Assembly (NCBI GenBank): GCA_943736015.1
Contig: OX031071.1
Coordinates: forward strand, 498,501-562,500
Direction: 5' to 3'
Length of the DNA: 64,000 nucleotides
DNA from: Tridacna crocea
Lineage: Eukaryota; Mollusca; Bivalvia; Cardiida; Cardiidae
Shown here: one piece after another, positions 1-10,439 of the stretch
Numbering within the stretch: the stretch's first letter is position 1
Layout of the letters: the number at the start of each line of letters is the position of its first letter
Made by a program: the position numbers and the translations under genes
The notes under the pieces: generated by a model
What the model was told of the DNA's origin: nothing
What the model saw: the letters and a program-made list of their open reading frames with translations, nothing else
Database searches by the model: none

Positions 1-573
1 AGTATACATTGTCCGATTGTAAAATAATTTGGTGCAAGCTATTGATCACCATGTATAGATGACATGTCACATGTAACAACCATGTCACCATCTCAAAATA
101 CTAGCAATTCTGAAGCATCTGTGCCAGTGACACATTGTTAATCTACTTTGTTTCTAAAAGCCTTCAAACCTTTGGATATAGAGGATATTTGGGGTTTTTT
201 TCCTGTGAAAGATCGAAATTATTTCATCAAGTAAACACCATCAGTAATATTTTCACTCGTGGCTGTGCCACTTGTATATAGCCCTGGGTCACTGAAGGCA
301 TGCATCAAAAGCATTCTTTCTCAGGGTCATTAAAAGTCATTATTAATTAACTATTGGATATATAGAAGTTATACAAGGAAACCGGTCCAAGCGATACCAG
401 TCACATTTCTGATTTCGTGTAGTACACAGGTCGTGACCCCGGCCAATACGGCTGACCTCAGACCTGTAACTGGGCCAATACGAAATCAATTGATCAATAA
501 CATTATAGTATTGTATGTTAAAAGGTTGAGTAAACCAATATGTTGTTTAAATTGTAATCTCTACATACTTCAG
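1..573. other. Intron or upstream sequence of the PYCR gene
   Basis: No coding exon could be supported here. Positions 176-305 carry a fragment of foldback family C (TATAGAGGATATTTG, then a GAAAGATCGAAAT / TTTCATCAAGT stretch) that recurs near 20.24, 22.28 and 26.86 kb. The end of the stretch is an AG splice acceptor (TACTTCAG at 566-573) in front of a conserved exon. Confidence 0.5.
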
Positions 574-666
574 GCATTCACCGCAATAGAAGCTTTATCA
601 GATGGTGGAGTTAAAATGGGACTGCCCCGAGACCTGGCCATGAAATTGGCCGCACAGACCATGTTG
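574..666 (+). CDS. PYCR: Pyrroline-5-carboxylate reductase, penultimate exon
   Basis: This 31-codon exon encodes a segment of the C-terminal helical dimerisation domain of P5C reductase, the enzyme that reduces 1-pyrroline-5-carboxylate to proline with NAD(P)H. The residues [19 protein letters not shown] are the hallmark of the family, whose usual form is AFTALDALADGGVKMG. The exon is bounded by an AG acceptor at 572-573 and a GTAGGT donor at 667, and both junctions are phase 0. It joins in frame to the terminal exon at 1144. The catalytic Rossmann domain and earlier exons lie to the left of the window. Recognition is by remembered family motifs; no search was run. Confidence 0.9.
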
Positions 667-1143
667 GTAGGTCTTTTCCTGTTAGATTGAGAAAATATAT
701 AAAAAATACTGTAAAACCGGAAGTGCTTGCAGCGTGTAAATCTGTGATTTTCATTTATCGATAAAAATGTTGAAGATATCCTCCAGGGTGAATCTATTAA
801 CCACTTACCATTTGTAGAGGAAATTTTAATGTGGTTCAAATGGTGGGAAAAGGTTTTTTGTTAGTGGGAAAAGGAGAAAGTGCTTGTAATTAGAACTACA
901 AATATTTTCTCCTTTTTCCACTATGTTTTCAAAACCCTTCTTTGTTAAGATTCTTAAAAATCGTTGTGTGGTTAAGCTATTTTAACCCTTTGTAGAAAAC
1001 ATTGTGTGAAAAGGAGATAATTCTGTTTGCATTTTCTCTTTTCCCCACAATATTTTCAAAAGCAGAGTCTCTGTGGGTCATTAAAATTACTGATCACGAG
1101 GTAGAAGGTTAGATCTATATCATTGTTATTACACTTTTTCCAG
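667..1143 (+). other. PYCR intron holding degenerate TTAA-type MITE hairpins
   Basis: The intron runs from GTAGGT to TTTTTCCAG. It contains two decayed hairpin cores of family A. The first is about 840-945 (GGGAAAAGGAGAAA... paired with ...TTCTCCTTTTTCC). The second is about 990-1070 (ACATTGTGTGAAAAGGAGA paired with TCTCTTTTCCCCACAAT). Confidence 0.6.
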
Positions 1144-1332
1144 GGAGCAGCCAAGATGGTGTTAGAGACTGGCAAACACCCGGGGCAATTAAAAGATGAA
1201 GTCTGTTCACCAGGGGGCACCACCATATCTGCTATGCATAAACTGGAAAAAGCAGGGTTCAGGGCAGCCCTCATAGACGCTGTTGAAGCGGCAACGTTAA
1301 AAGCCAAAGAATTAGGATCTGCTAACAGCTGA
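1144..1332 (+). CDS. PYCR: Pyrroline-5-carboxylate reductase, terminal exon
   Basis: The exon opens after CCAG at 1140-1143 with [20 protein letters not shown], continues through the diagnostic SPGGTTI motif, and stops at TGA 1330-1332 after [14 protein letters not shown]. HPxQLxxxVxSPGGTTI is the signature stretch of P5C reductases (PROSITE-type pattern). It forms the C-terminal helices of the dimer, where the proline-synthesis active site is completed between subunits. The short tail after AKEL resembles the compact PYCR3-like enzymes rather than the long-tailed PYCR1/2, but that subgroup call is an inference from the tail alone. With the exon at 574-666 it gives the last 93 residues of the protein. 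Confidence 0.92.
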   Translation, partial: GAAKMVLETGKHPGQLKDEVCSPGGTTISAMHKLEKAGFRAALIDAVEAATLKAKELGSANS

Positions 1333-1447
1333 ACTGTTTTCTCAAAAGTGTTCTCTCTCTCTGTGTCATATATGTGTAGGGTAAAATTCAATGCATATGT
1401 ATATTGTAGAAGCGCATATTTTATTATTCCCCGCTCGAAGGCAGAAG

Positions 1448-1695
1448 GATATAGCTTTAGCATTGTCTGTCCGTCCTTCCAGTGTCTGTCTGGATGAATA
1501 TCTTTAATACCATTGGACAGAATTTTGTGAAACTTTATACATGTAAATGTATAATAACCTATTCTTCCGAGATATAGCTTTAGCGTTGTCGGTCCATCCT
1601 TCCAGTGTCTGTCTGGATGAATATCTTTAATACCATTGGACAGAATTTTGTGAAACTTTATACATGTATATGTACAATAACCCATTCTTCCGGGA
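1448..1695 (+). repeat. Two-copy tandem repeat, about 123 bp
   Basis: GATATAGCTTTAGCATTGTC starts at about 1448 and recurs at about 1571 as GATATAGCTTTAGCGTTGTC. The following 100 bp (TCCTTCCAGTGTCTGTCTGG, then CATTGGACAGAATTTTGTG) are nearly identical in both copies. It resembles the core of the tandem-core mobile elements seen at 23.6 and 44.8 kb (TCCGTCC plus AAACTTT text), but no ends were found. Confidence 0.75.
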
Positions 1696-1699
1696 CACT

Positions 1700-2117
1700 T
1701 TTTTTTGTTTTTCTGACTTGATGCAAAATGGCCGACAGGGGGCGATTTTAGGTTGCGCTGGTCCTTTGCAGTGGGGAATATCATTTCAAAGAAATTGCTT
1801 GTTGATAATTGAATGTACTTTGTTATTGCATCAAATGCAGTCACACACTGTCAAACTCTAAGGGTCAAAGATACACCTGTTCTTGTTTTCGACCAGTTTT
1901 CTTACCCATGTCGTTCTTATTTTTTCAATCTACAATCATTCTTGTATTTTCATGCCAAATGTTGCCGCTGCTGGCTGCAAAATTGCACAGATTACAATGG
2001 ATAGAAAATTCATTTAACGTTTTGAAAGCCTTCCAAGCTATCGTTGTTCTTGTTGTTGTTGTTTACAGTTTTAAATGAGGACAAATCCCTTTGGGCTTTT
2101 TTTCTCATTCAGCATAT
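1700..2117. other. No supported feature
   Basis: I see no gene, repeat unit or hairpin I can defend in this stretch. The short reading frames overlap each other on both strands and match nothing I recognise. Confidence 0.5.
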
Positions 2118-2345
2118 TTATCTCTTTACCACACGACAACATTTTAGACTGGTTCAAATTGAAAGCATTTGGAGACGACAAAATAAAGGTGACTGAAAAA
2201 TTGTAATTTGTTCTGGAAAGGGTAGAAAACACTGTGGGAAAAGGAGAAAATGCTGGTTTCCAGTATTTTCTTCTTTCCCACAGTGTTTTCAAAAGGCTTC
2301 TTTCTCAGGGGCGTCAAAAGTAGGGATTGTGTGGTAATGGGTTAA
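2118..2345 (+). mobile_element. TTAA family A MITE copy
   Basis: The body runs CTCTTTACCACACGACAA... to ...GGGATTGTGTGGTAATGGGTTAA. The central palindrome AACACTGTGGGAAAAGGAGA / TTCTTTCCCACAGTGTTTTC can form a long hairpin. The left TTAA has decayed to TATC and the right one is intact. This is the orientation called plus for family A: ACGACAA side first. Confidence 0.85.
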
Positions 2346-2734
2346 CATTTATTAACCTATGTTTACACAGATTACCAATATCTGAACAATATCCGCTCCA
2401 CAAAAATTTAACCAATAAAGCAGTGGAACCAAGTTACGTTATTTTTGCAGACTGTGTAAATAAAGATCAGACTGCATTGTGCATTCTGATTTTTATCTAC
2501 ACTCTCTGCTACTTTCTTATATATTTTGGCAAGAACAACAATGAAAATTTGCACTGTCCATTCTTTTCATAATTGAAATAGTCCTTTGTATTAAGTTTTA
2601 TCTGTATTTTTTCCTATCTGGCTATAGAAATGTATCTTTAACCTTTTTTTTTTTGAAGAAACAATTGTTCAAACTTTTCAAAATAAATAGAATGTGCAAA
2701 TGAAACCCTAACCCTGAAACTTGTACATTTACAA

Positions 2735-2840
2735 ATAAAGTTCTGTGAAAGGGCAGAAAACATTGTGGGCAAAGGAAAAAATGCTGGTAACCACTATTTT
2801 CTCCCTTTCCCACAGTGTTTTCAAGACTTTTCTCTACTAG
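2735..2840. mobile_element. Partial family A MITE (hairpin core)
   Basis: GAAAACATTGTGGGCAAAGG and CCTTTCCCACAGTGTTTTCA flank a short AATGCTGGTAACC loop. The outer arms and TTAA ends are not recognisable. Confidence 0.6.
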
Positions 2841-2957
2841 CTTGTGTGATTGTCTAGTATAGAGCTGTAATGCTACAGATGTGTTCAAATTTGTGATATA
2901 AGCTGCCCGTACTGATAGGTGATATGTACATGTATATATACACAGCTATGTTCATGC

Positions 2958-3994
2958 TTAACCCATTACCAAGCGACAATATTTTACACCCCGGTTAAAC
3001 AGACTGTCGGGCTTACATCCATTTCAAATCGGTGTCATTATTTCAAATTTTTTCGCTTTTTTATCGGTTGTCATAGGTGACCTTATTTCAAGCTGTTTGT
3101 GTAAACAGCGGTAAACAGGGGTTCAATCGGTCTTAAAAATATTCCGTCTTGCGCTGGTAGAGGCCCAATCGGGATCTGACCGGTGATTAAAGATATATAC
3201 GGCCACAACATCTTTCCTTCACAATGGAGTCTTCTTGGACTTTCAAGACTTCGTTAGAGACAAACATAACAGTTTTGCCTTGGTCGACGTATTTCTGGGA
3301 GTTCCCTTTGACCGACATACTAAGACAAATCGGAACTTGTCACAGAATTGTTACAGAATCAATCAGATATGGCGCTGGTGAATTTTTGTGGAAACTGAAT
3401 TAAAATGCCTGTCGCGCATGTAACAATGTGTCTCATGGATTCCATATTTTATTCTTAGCTTTTTTCACCGGTGATTAGTATCAGTTCATGGGTGGCTCTT
3501 CGGTGGCTCTTTGGTGGCTTGTCGATGGCCTATAGGTGATATCGGTGGTAGATAAGTTGTCAATCGGTTATTTTGTAATATTTTCACCGATCGAGAATTT
3601 TAAGCATGTTTAAAAATCTAAATCTGTAACTTTTCACCGACGAAATTCATCTTTTCCCGGTAGCTTTTGATAGGTTGGGAATAGGTGACCAATATGTGAC
3701 ATAGGAGGCAAGTAGGTTTTCGTCGGTTCCCACCCTACTTCGGTTAAAAAGACCACCGATTTATCAGCGATAGCTCTGTGTAACCGGGGTGTTAGACTGG
3801 TCCAAATTGAAAGCATTTGCAGATGACAAAGTAAAAGTGATTGAAAATTTGAAATTTGTTTTGTGAAGGGCAGAAAACATTGTGGGAAAAGGAGAAAATG
3901 CTGGTTACCAGCATTTTCTCCTTTTCCCACAATGTTTTCTAAACGCTTCTTTCTCAGGGGTGTCAAAAGTAGGGATTGTGTGGTAAGGGGTTAA
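2958..3994 (+). mobile_element. Family A MITE split by a nested transposon
   Basis: TTAACCCATTACCAAGCGAC starts at 2958. The copy breaks after ATTTTA at 2986 and resumes at 3792 with TTAGACTGGTCCAAATTGAA, ending GGTAAGGGGTTAA at 3994. With the insertion and one TTA removed, the text reads like the family consensus ATTTTAGACTGGTCC, so the break is an insertion and not decay. Confidence 0.9.
2987..3791. mobile_element. Non-autonomous DNA transposon, 805 bp, CACCCCGG ends
   Basis: The terminal inverted repeats are CACCCCGGTTAAACAGA on the left and the complement of CACCCCGGTTACACAGA on the right (16 of 17 match). Flanking TTA occurs on both sides (2984-2986 and 3792-3794), a 3-bp target duplication. 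A TTA target would fit the PIF/Harbinger superfamily (TWA targets), but no transposase is present and the ends alone do not settle it. The interior is rich in CGGTG and GTGGC-type short motifs. I recognise no gene in it. Confidence 0.8.
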
Positions 3995-4554
3995 AGGCCC
4001 ACATACAGCCAAAACCACTTGGTAGTCTGATTTTATGTCAGTTTCATTTTTCTAGCAGCAATTGGACCTTTAACATGATACTTTAGTACATCAGGCCTAT
4101 AATTATATCCATACTTGTAAATATGAACTTAAGTTGCCTGTATTTTGACTGCAAGGTTTTTTTTTTTTTCATTGCTATTGGGCCTTCATTGTGTGTTAAA
4201 TTTGTATGGGTGCTTTTTGTAGTGGGACCAAAGAGCAAGTCAAATATTGATTGCAAAATGCCCAAAGTACATTCTTAGTACAATAGACACAAAAGAAAAT
4301 TATCTCTGAAAGAAAGTGAAAAGAAAAAGAGACAAACACTCTTCAAATGTCTGTTCTAGTTTTTTGATAGCAGGATTCACTTTTTACAGAGCCCACATAA
4401 ATTCAAACTCAATGTTTGACAGTCCCATGAGAAAATAAAGAAATAGTCTCAAAAGTCAGAATTTACACTTTCCATGTCCAAAAATCACTGTTCTTAATAC
4501 AAAGGCATCATTGCAGAAGCTATTTTGCAACATACACGTATTATATTCATTAAA
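3995..4554. other. No supported feature
   Basis: This is AT-rich sequence with a poly-T run at 4157-4170. No conserved coding segment or repeat boundary was found. Confidence 0.5.
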
Positions 4555-4748
4555 GTAACCTTCCTTATCTCTACCAAACAAAAAAATTTTAGACTGTTCC
4601 GAATTGACAGCATTTGGCAAATTAATGTGGCTAAAGAATTGAAATTTGTTTCAGGAAGGGAAGGAAACATTTCTCCTTTTTCAACAATGTTTTTGAAAGG
4701 CTCCTTTCACAGGGGTGTTAACGGTCAGGATTGTGTGGAGAAGGGTTA
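4555..4748 (+). mobile_element. Degenerate family A MITE
   Basis: The arm AAATTTTAGACTGTTCCGAA and the 3' end TCAGGATTGTGTGGAGAAGG followed by GTTAA are recognisable. Part of the left hairpin arm is missing. Confidence 0.65.
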
Positions 4749-4966
4749 AAAGGAAATGGGTCAAAATGGCCCTCTTTCAAAACCTGGTCAAAAAGGGCCA
4801 ACTTTACCTAGTCTTGGACTACTGTGATTTTTTTAACTGTTGTAGTTACTATTATCTGTTTTTCAAAAATACTTTAACTTGTAGAGAAGAATATTCTAGA
4901 AGTTGTGTATTTACATATAAACAGGTCAGTAACTGTACTGTATAGTCTTAGATAGGAATAAATGTC

Positions 4967-5192
4967 TTAACCCTTTACCAGACGACAAAATGTTGGCCTT
5001 GTCCAAATTGAAAGCATTTGCAGACGACAATTTCAGTGTGGCTCAAATGGTGCAAATTTTATTTGATAGGGTAGGAAACATTGTAGGAAAAGGAGGAAAT
5101 GCTGGTAACTAGCATTTTCTCCTTTGCCCACAATGTTTTCAAAAGGCTTCTTTTCTAGGAGCGTCAAAATTCAGCAGTGTGTTAAAGGGCTA
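4967..5192 (+). mobile_element. Family A MITE copy
   Basis: TTAACCCTTTACCAGACGAC starts at 4967. A central hairpin has GGAAATGCTGG and CTAGCATTTTCTCC arms. The right end GTGTGTTAAAGGGCTAAC has one change in TTAA. Confidence 0.85.
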
Positions 5193-5299
5193 ACTCTTTC
5201 AGCACCATATAAACAAACTTGACCTTGTTCAAAGGCTGTAAAAACTTGAAATTTACTAAGAATTTGATTGTATAGGCTTGACTACACAAGGAGATGGTC

Positions 5300-5350
5300 T
5301 AGATCAAAGATCAGACTGCATGTTTTGTGCAGTCTGATCTTGATCTATGC
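5300..5350 (+). repeat. Dispersed short hairpin, AGATCAGACTGCA type
   Basis: AGATCAGACTGCATG...TGCAGTCTGATCTTGATC is a near-perfect inverted repeat with a loop of a few bases. The same motif recurs at about 12600, 14219, 47886, 58977 and 62172, and more loosely at 2465. It is not part of the TTAA families. Confidence 0.75.
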
Positions 5351-5585
5351 TGTCCAAAAATTCATAGTTTTTGCCGAAAGAGTTAAATATGAGCTATATA
5401 ATGTCTATCTGTTAGAAAACTGTCCCGTCTTATTTTTTAAATTGGAACAAGGGGCAGTTTCTAGATTAGATGTAGCTTGTTACATGTTATTTCTACTTAA
5501 AAGTAAACACTGTTTGAAAGCCAGAAATTTATGCCTGAAATTAGCAATAGCTGCTTCTTCCTCTTTGTTTTCAGTGCTCTGTTTA

Positions 5586-5700
5586 TACCAGTTATGACTT
5601 CGTTATCTATCAGTGGTTGAAGCGAAATAAGACCATCTTGTATACCAGTTACGACTAATTCATGTATCAGTGGTTGAAGCAAAATAAGACCATCTTGTTT
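5586..5700 (+). repeat. Two-copy tandem repeat, about 57 bp
   Basis: TATACCAGTTA...ATCAGTGGTTGAAG then AAATAAGACCATCTTGT occurs twice in a row with a few substitutions. Confidence 0.85.
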
Positions 5701-6234
5701 GCTTTACTGTTGTTGAAGAAAGCAACAAGTTATTGACATAGCTCTGGGCTTGTCATTGTCATGCAAAAACTTTTGACATTTTGCACTATCTCTATTATTA
5801 CTGAAGATATTATCTTCAGACTTGGACAAGCTGATAACCATCAAAAGGGAAACTCATACAAAAGGGCTGATAACCATCAGTTGGAGTTAAGCCTTTATTT
5901 TATGACAGCATTTTTACTGAATCAAGCATGCAGCTGGGCAGTGGCACCCAAATGTGGTGCTCTTGTTTTATGGGTAAGACAGTATTCACGCATGTATCGG
6001 AGGCTTAGCTTATATATGGACACAATAAAATGTGTGTATAAAAGTTTTATTACCAAAGATACTTTATACATTTAGAAAAAAGTTATATACAAAGTGTTAC
6101 AAAAATATAATACAAATAAGAAATGGTCTGTGAAAAGGGGCTTAATGCATCTACAAAAAGAATCGACCCAAATCAGCCTACGCAGTCCGTGCAGGCTGAC
6201 TTGGGTCGAAACTTTTTGCTGTTGGTTGATTTTT

Positions 6235-6455
6235 GGTATGCCAAAGAAGGTCTGTACCAAATAATTAATGTAGTTGTTGGACACAGGAACGTCTGTGCCA
6301 AATAATTAATGTAGTTTTTGGACACAACCATTCAAGGGATATTATGGATCCATGAATATGTGATAAGTTGCTTGGTATCTTGCATTACTGGGATATCTTG
6401 CTTGGTATCTATCATTACTGGAATATCTTGCTTGGTATCTATCATTACTGGGATG
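6235..6455 (+). repeat. Two short tandem arrays
   Basis: A 51-bp unit with TCTGT(A/G)CCAAATAATTAATG occurs twice (about 6250-6328). It is followed by three copies of a 31-bp unit with TTGCTTGGTATCT and CATTACTGG (about 6367-6455). Confidence 0.85.
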
Positions 6456-6504
6456 TATTAAATCCCCTTTTGTCAGAGCATGGCTCAAGTAGATATACAC
6501 AAAG

Positions 6505-6699
6505 TTAACTCTTTACCACACAATCCCGACTTTTAACGACCCAAAGCAATAAGCCTGTGACCAGCATTTTCTCCTTTTCCTACAATGTTTTCTACACTTG
6601 CCAAAACAAAGTTCCATTTTTCAGTCACATTTATTATGTTGTCTGCAATTGCTTTCATTTTGGTGTGGTCCAAAATTTTGTCGTTTGATAAAGAGTTAA
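6505..6699 (-). mobile_element. Family A MITE, shortened core
   Basis: GTTAACTCTTTACCACACAATCCC opens the copy and GTTTGATAAAGAGTTAAG closes it. Only one arm of the hairpin core (GCATTTTCTCCTTTTCC) remains. Confidence 0.8.
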
Positions 6700-7068
6700 G
6701 ACAATTATTTCTTTTCAGACATTAGAAAAACGATGGCATACAATATTTTCTCCCAGGTCAACCATTTTACAATATATATCTCGAATACAAAGTTCTCAGC
6801 ACAACAAAGTTTTTCTTTATTGGATATTAATCAGTTGTGCTTCCATTGAGTCTGTGTTCATTATTTTTAATCAGAGCATATATATTAGGGTGCTTTCTTT
6901 GAAAATGTAGAGTAAGGTAAAACTGCAAACAATGTGCAGCCTGATCTTTGGTCTTTATTGTTCTGTATTGTAAAAAATTGCAGCAAAAAGAGCCTCGATA
7001 TTTCTATGTTGCATAATGAATGTTTTAGATTCTGATCAACAAATTTTTTTCTGAATGAAGTTAAACCT

Positions 7069-7297
7069 TTAACCCATTACCAAACGACAAAATTTTAGAC
7101 TGGTCCAAATTGAAAGCATTTGCAGACGACAAAATAAAAGTGACTGAAAATTCGAAATTTGTTTTGTGAAGGGTAGAAAACATTGTGGGAAAAGGAGAAA
7201 ATGCTGGTTACCAGCATTTTCTCCTTTTCCTACAATGTTTTCTAAAGGCTTCATTCCGAGGGGCGTCAAAAGTAGGGATTGTGTGGTAATGGGTTAA
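7069..7297 (+). mobile_element. Family A MITE, well-preserved copy
   Basis: TTAACCCATTACCAAACGAC starts at 7069 and GTGGTAATGGGTTAA ends at 7297. Both TTAA are intact. The core hairpin has about 34-bp arms around AATGCTGGTTACCAGCATT. The complementary strand contains the recurrent 66-codon reading frame discussed in the findings. Confidence 0.93.
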
Positions 7298-7527
7298 AGA
7301 ATTTTTTTTTTCAATATGGTTTGAGTTTTTGATGAAAGTATTTCAAAATCATGAACCCTCTAAATATTCTTATTGACAAGTTTTTCTTATATAAAAATCT
7401 TTTCTTTTTTTTTCAACCAGGGATTTTTTTTTTTAAAAAATGAAAAGAAACAAATCTGTGTGTCTGTTAATCTATGCATTAGATAGCTACATGTATGTAT
7501 CAAACAATTCTGTTTTCACAACCTTAA

Positions 7528-7761
7528 TTAACCCATTACCACACAATCCCTACTTTTGACGCCCCTGAGAAAGAAGCCTTTTGAATTGAAAACACTGTAG
7601 GAAAAGGAGAAAATGCTGGTAATCAGCATTTTCTCCTTTTCCCACAGTGTTTTCAACCCTTCCCAAAACAAATTTCAATTTTTCAGTCACCTTTATTTTG
7701 TCGCCTGCAAATGCATTCAATTTGGACCAGTCTAAAATTTTGTTGTGTGGTAAAGAGTTAA
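7528..7761 (-). mobile_element. Family A MITE, well-preserved copy
   Basis: TTAACCCATTACCACACAAT starts at 7528 and GTGTGGTAAAGAGTTAA ends at 7761. The full central hairpin is present. Confidence 0.93.
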
Positions 7762-8095
7762 AAACACTTTGTGGGAAAACAAGAGAATGCTAATCAGCAT
7801 TTTTTTTCATTTTCCTACAAAGTTTATCATTCAACTAACAAAGAAAAGAATTCCATCATAAGTGCCATATTGAACCTTTTACCACACATTTCCAAGTTTA
7901 AACAACCTTCAATGAAAATGCTTTTGAAAACATTGTAGGAAAAGGAGAAATGCTGGTTACCAGCATTTTTTTCCCTTTTTCATTAATGTTTTCCATTCAA
8001 TCAGACAAAGTCTATCGTTTGGGCCAAATTCAAATTCATAGTCTGCAAATGCATTCAATTTGTACGAGTCTAAATCTTCTCAGTCACAGAAGTAA
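7762..8095 (-). mobile_element. Two decayed family A cores
   Basis: Hairpin remnants lie at about 7765-7830 (TTTGTGGGAAAACAAGAGAA) and about 7870-8090 (ACCTTTTACCACACATTTCC, then TTGTAGGAAAAGGAGAAATG). The ends are eroded. Confidence 0.55.
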
Positions 8096-8611
8096 AGGAA
8101 AAACTATATTTGTAGTATAAGTAATTCTGTATAAAACTATTTACAAAAAATATTGATTATAATATGGATAATTTGATGAGAAATGATGAAAGAAAGTATA
8201 AAAGCATAATTTAGGACCAGGTTAAACCCTAAATGATATTGTGTTGGCTCCAATATCCAAAATCAATCTTAATGGTATTTTAAATTGTTTTCCACATTAT
8301 TTCACTACTATCAGTGCATCTGCCCATGTTTTCCATGGTCCTCATTCAAGCATCCTGAAGAACACTTAGTTTTAATTCTCAAGAATTTTCTGAACTTAAC
8401 GTGACACAGCTTCTAACAAAGGTAGCTCATATGACCAAATTTTCTCCTATTTCCACAATATTTTCAAAAGCCTACCTTGTTAGAATTGTTTAAAGTTTGG
8501 AATGAACCAAGAAGGACTTGCCAAGACAAAAGTTAATGCACAGTAAAGATATGGAATGTAAGGAGTATGACACTGTCACTATATACATGGAAATTAAACA
8601 TTTTTACATGC
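8096..8611. other. Region downstream of the claudin-like gene on the minus strand
   Basis: This would hold the 3' untranslated region of the gene that ends at 8612. A partial family A arm (TTTTCTCCTATTTCCACAAT, about 8440-8480) is visible. No coding segment is supported. Confidence 0.45.
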
Positions 8612-8799
8612 TTAATAATCATTCTTGATATCGTCTTGGCTTCCACGCCAGAAGAAAATTGCTGAGAAAAGCGAGAACCAGCCTGAAATTGCCACCATTC
8701 CGTATGACCATGAGAGATAATTCTGATCTGGCCTCGGCATCCAATTGCGACTTTCTTTCCTCACGCCAAACAGGATCAGGGTGATAAGGATTAGACATG
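8612..8799 (-). CDS. Claudin-like gene A, exon 3 (C-terminus)
   Basis: Read on the minus strand, the exon follows the acceptor CATTCACAG (plus 8800-8808). It completes a threonine codon with exon 2, then encodes CLILITLILFGVRKESRNW, an extracellular loop with NYLSWSYG, and the last membrane helix MVAISGWFSLFSAIFFW. The tail GSQDDIKNDY ends at the stop at 8612-8614. It supplies the rest of transmembrane segment 3, extracellular loop 2, transmembrane segment 4 and a short cytosolic tail. The tail does not end in the YV PDZ ligand of vertebrate claudins. Confidence 0.85.
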
Positions 8800-8910
8800 C
8801 TGTGAATGTACAAAAAATCATTAAAGTGACAATAAAGACCAAATGTAAACAAAGGGGGTGTTTAACGCTACAAAACAACAAGCCTAGAGAAAATGGTATT
8901 AAGTGGGACT

Positions 8911-9136
8911 TTAACCCTCTACTCCATAGATACTCGTTTCTACGCATTGCTTGTAGAAGCCTTTGGAAAACATTGTGGCAAAAGGTGAAATCGCTCATGA
9001 TGAGCAATTTCACTGTTTGTAACAATGTTTTCTATGCTATCAAAAGGTGTCATATACCTAAAAACTGCATCATCCTTGCTGTTATTTAGGGTCAATTACA
9101 GATACCATAGAAATGTCTTATGGGGTAAAGGGTTAA
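8911..9136 (+). mobile_element. TTAA family B MITE (in claudin-like gene A intron 2)
   Basis: TTAACCCTCTACTCCATAGA starts at 8911 and TATGGGGTAAAGGGTTAA ends at 9136. The core hairpin is CATTGTGGCAAAAGGTGAAA with a TTTCAC...AACAATGTTTTC arm. Family B shares the TTAACCC ends and hairpin plan with family A but has different arms (TACGCATTGCTTGTAG, TCATCCTTGCTGTTATTTAG). Confidence 0.9.
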
Positions 9137-9167
9137 GGAGCTTCATAGAATTTTTTTCTTGACGGCT

Positions 9168-9399
9168 TTAACTCTTTACCACACGACAAAATAATTTTAG
9201 ACTGGTTCAAATTGAAAGGATTTGCAGATGACAAAATAAAGGTGAATGAAAAATTGAAATTTGTTCTGGGAAGGATAGAAAACACTGTGGGAAAAGGAGA
9301 AAATGCTGGTGTCCAGCATTTTCTCCTTTTCCCACAATGTTTTCAAAAGGCTTCTTTCTCAGGGTCGTTAATAGTCGGGATTATGTGGTAAAGGGTTAA
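9168..9399 (+). mobile_element. Family A MITE (in claudin-like gene A intron 2)
   Basis: TTAACTCTTTACCACACGAC starts at 9168 and ATGTGGTAAAGGGTTAA ends at 9399. The core hairpin is complete. Confidence 0.92.
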
Positions 9400-9628
9400 T
9401 TCAGATTTCAGCGAATGTCAGATACCTTTTATCACTTTACGATATTTTACAAATGGTAGATCAGAAGATGCAAAACCAGGTAATATCCATAAAACCATTT
9501 GCTTCTATGAAACACACAAAAAAAGTCAAAAATGATGTAAACATGTGTGATATGGAACATAATGATCAGAAAATTAGTAATGGTGGGTAACTGGGTATAT
9601 TAAACTGAAAACAAGACAGGTTATGTGA

Positions 9629-9858
9629 TTAACCCTTTACTCCATAGATACTCATTTCTACGCATTGCTTGTAGGAGCCTTTGGAAAATATTGTGGCAAA
9701 AGGTGAAATTGCTTGTGACAAGCAATTTCATCTTTTGTCACAATGTTTTCAATGCTATCAAAAGGTGTCATATACCCATAAAAAACTGTTTCATCCTTGC
9801 TGTTATTAAGGGTCAATTTAGAGATACCATTGAACTGCCTTCTGGGGTAAAAAGTTAA
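9629..9858 (+). mobile_element. Family B MITE (in claudin-like gene A intron 2)
   Basis: TTAACCCTTTACTCCATAGA starts at 9629 and CTGGGGTAAAAAGTTAA ends at 9858, about 43 bp from the exon 2 donor of gene A. The hairpin has GAAATTGCTTGTGACAAGC at the tip. Confidence 0.92.
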
Positions 9859-9901
9859 AGTCTATCAGACAGACAATTATATGTATTATAACAAAACTTA
9901 C

Positions 9902-10057
9902 TGCATAGTAAGTTCACGGCACTGGTACCCAGATATATAAACTCTTTCTGTCTCTCTACTAGGCTCACATTCCAGTACGCCAACATGGCCAGTAGGAAAA
10001 CAAGAACTTGGAACAGGAGTGCCACACTGATCATGACTTGGCAGGCTATAAACCAAG
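9902..10057 (-). CDS. Claudin-like gene A, exon 2
   Basis: The minus-strand acceptor is CTCCTTACAG (plus 10058-10067) and the donor is GTAAGT (plus 9896-9901). The exon is phase 1 on both sides. It encodes WFIACQVMISVALLFQVLVF and then LLAMLAYWNVSLVERQKEF, followed by IYLGTSAVNLLC. That is transmembrane segment 2, the short intracellular loop and the start of segment 3. The opening WF(I/V)A(C/T)Q matches exon 2 of the paralogue at 16796 and sits at the same place in the protein. Confidence 0.88.
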
Positions 10058-10085
10058 CTGTAAGGAGAAAAATAATAATTATACT

Positions 10086-10220
10086 CAGAGCTCCAGGTAA
10101 GAGGGAGTGATGGCATTCTAAATCTTTTATTTCTCTTCCAAAGCCTTTGTTGTGGGTACTCATTAAATCTTGACCAGACGATTCTAATGAGTACCCACAA
10201 CATACAGTTTAGAAGAGAAT
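10086..10220. repeat. Hairpin family D, copy 1 (in claudin-like gene A intron 1)
   Basis: CAGAGCTCCA leads into AGTGATGGCATTCTAAATC and then an inverted pair TTGTGGGTACTCATT / AATGAGTACCCACAA (about 10148-10202). A second copy with the same plan lies at 58396-58535. Confidence 0.75.
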
Positions 10221-10439
10221 AATTCATTTTCTTTTTAAATTTGAAATCAAAATCACTCCCTCTATCTACAGCTTTGATACAGGTGAAAAAACTTATGATT
10301 TTAGAAAACCTAAGCATATCACAATTCAAAATCCACTACCCAACAAAACTCTGTGACGAGTAATCAAAGAAGAAAGACTCGTGAAAAACACTGTGGACAA
10401 AGGAGAAAATGCAGGTAACCAGCGTTTCTCCATGTCCAA

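Noticed and set aside
1056..1844. 262-codon open frame on the minus strand
   Set aside because: It reads antisense through the PYCR terminal exon and a two-copy non-coding tandem repeat (the repeated FHKILSNGIKDIHPDRHWKDG text comes from that repeat).
9898..10329. 143-codon minus-strand frame over claudin-like exon 2
   Set aside because: Wrong frame. The transmembrane-rich frame with correct GT/AG borders and phases is the other one.
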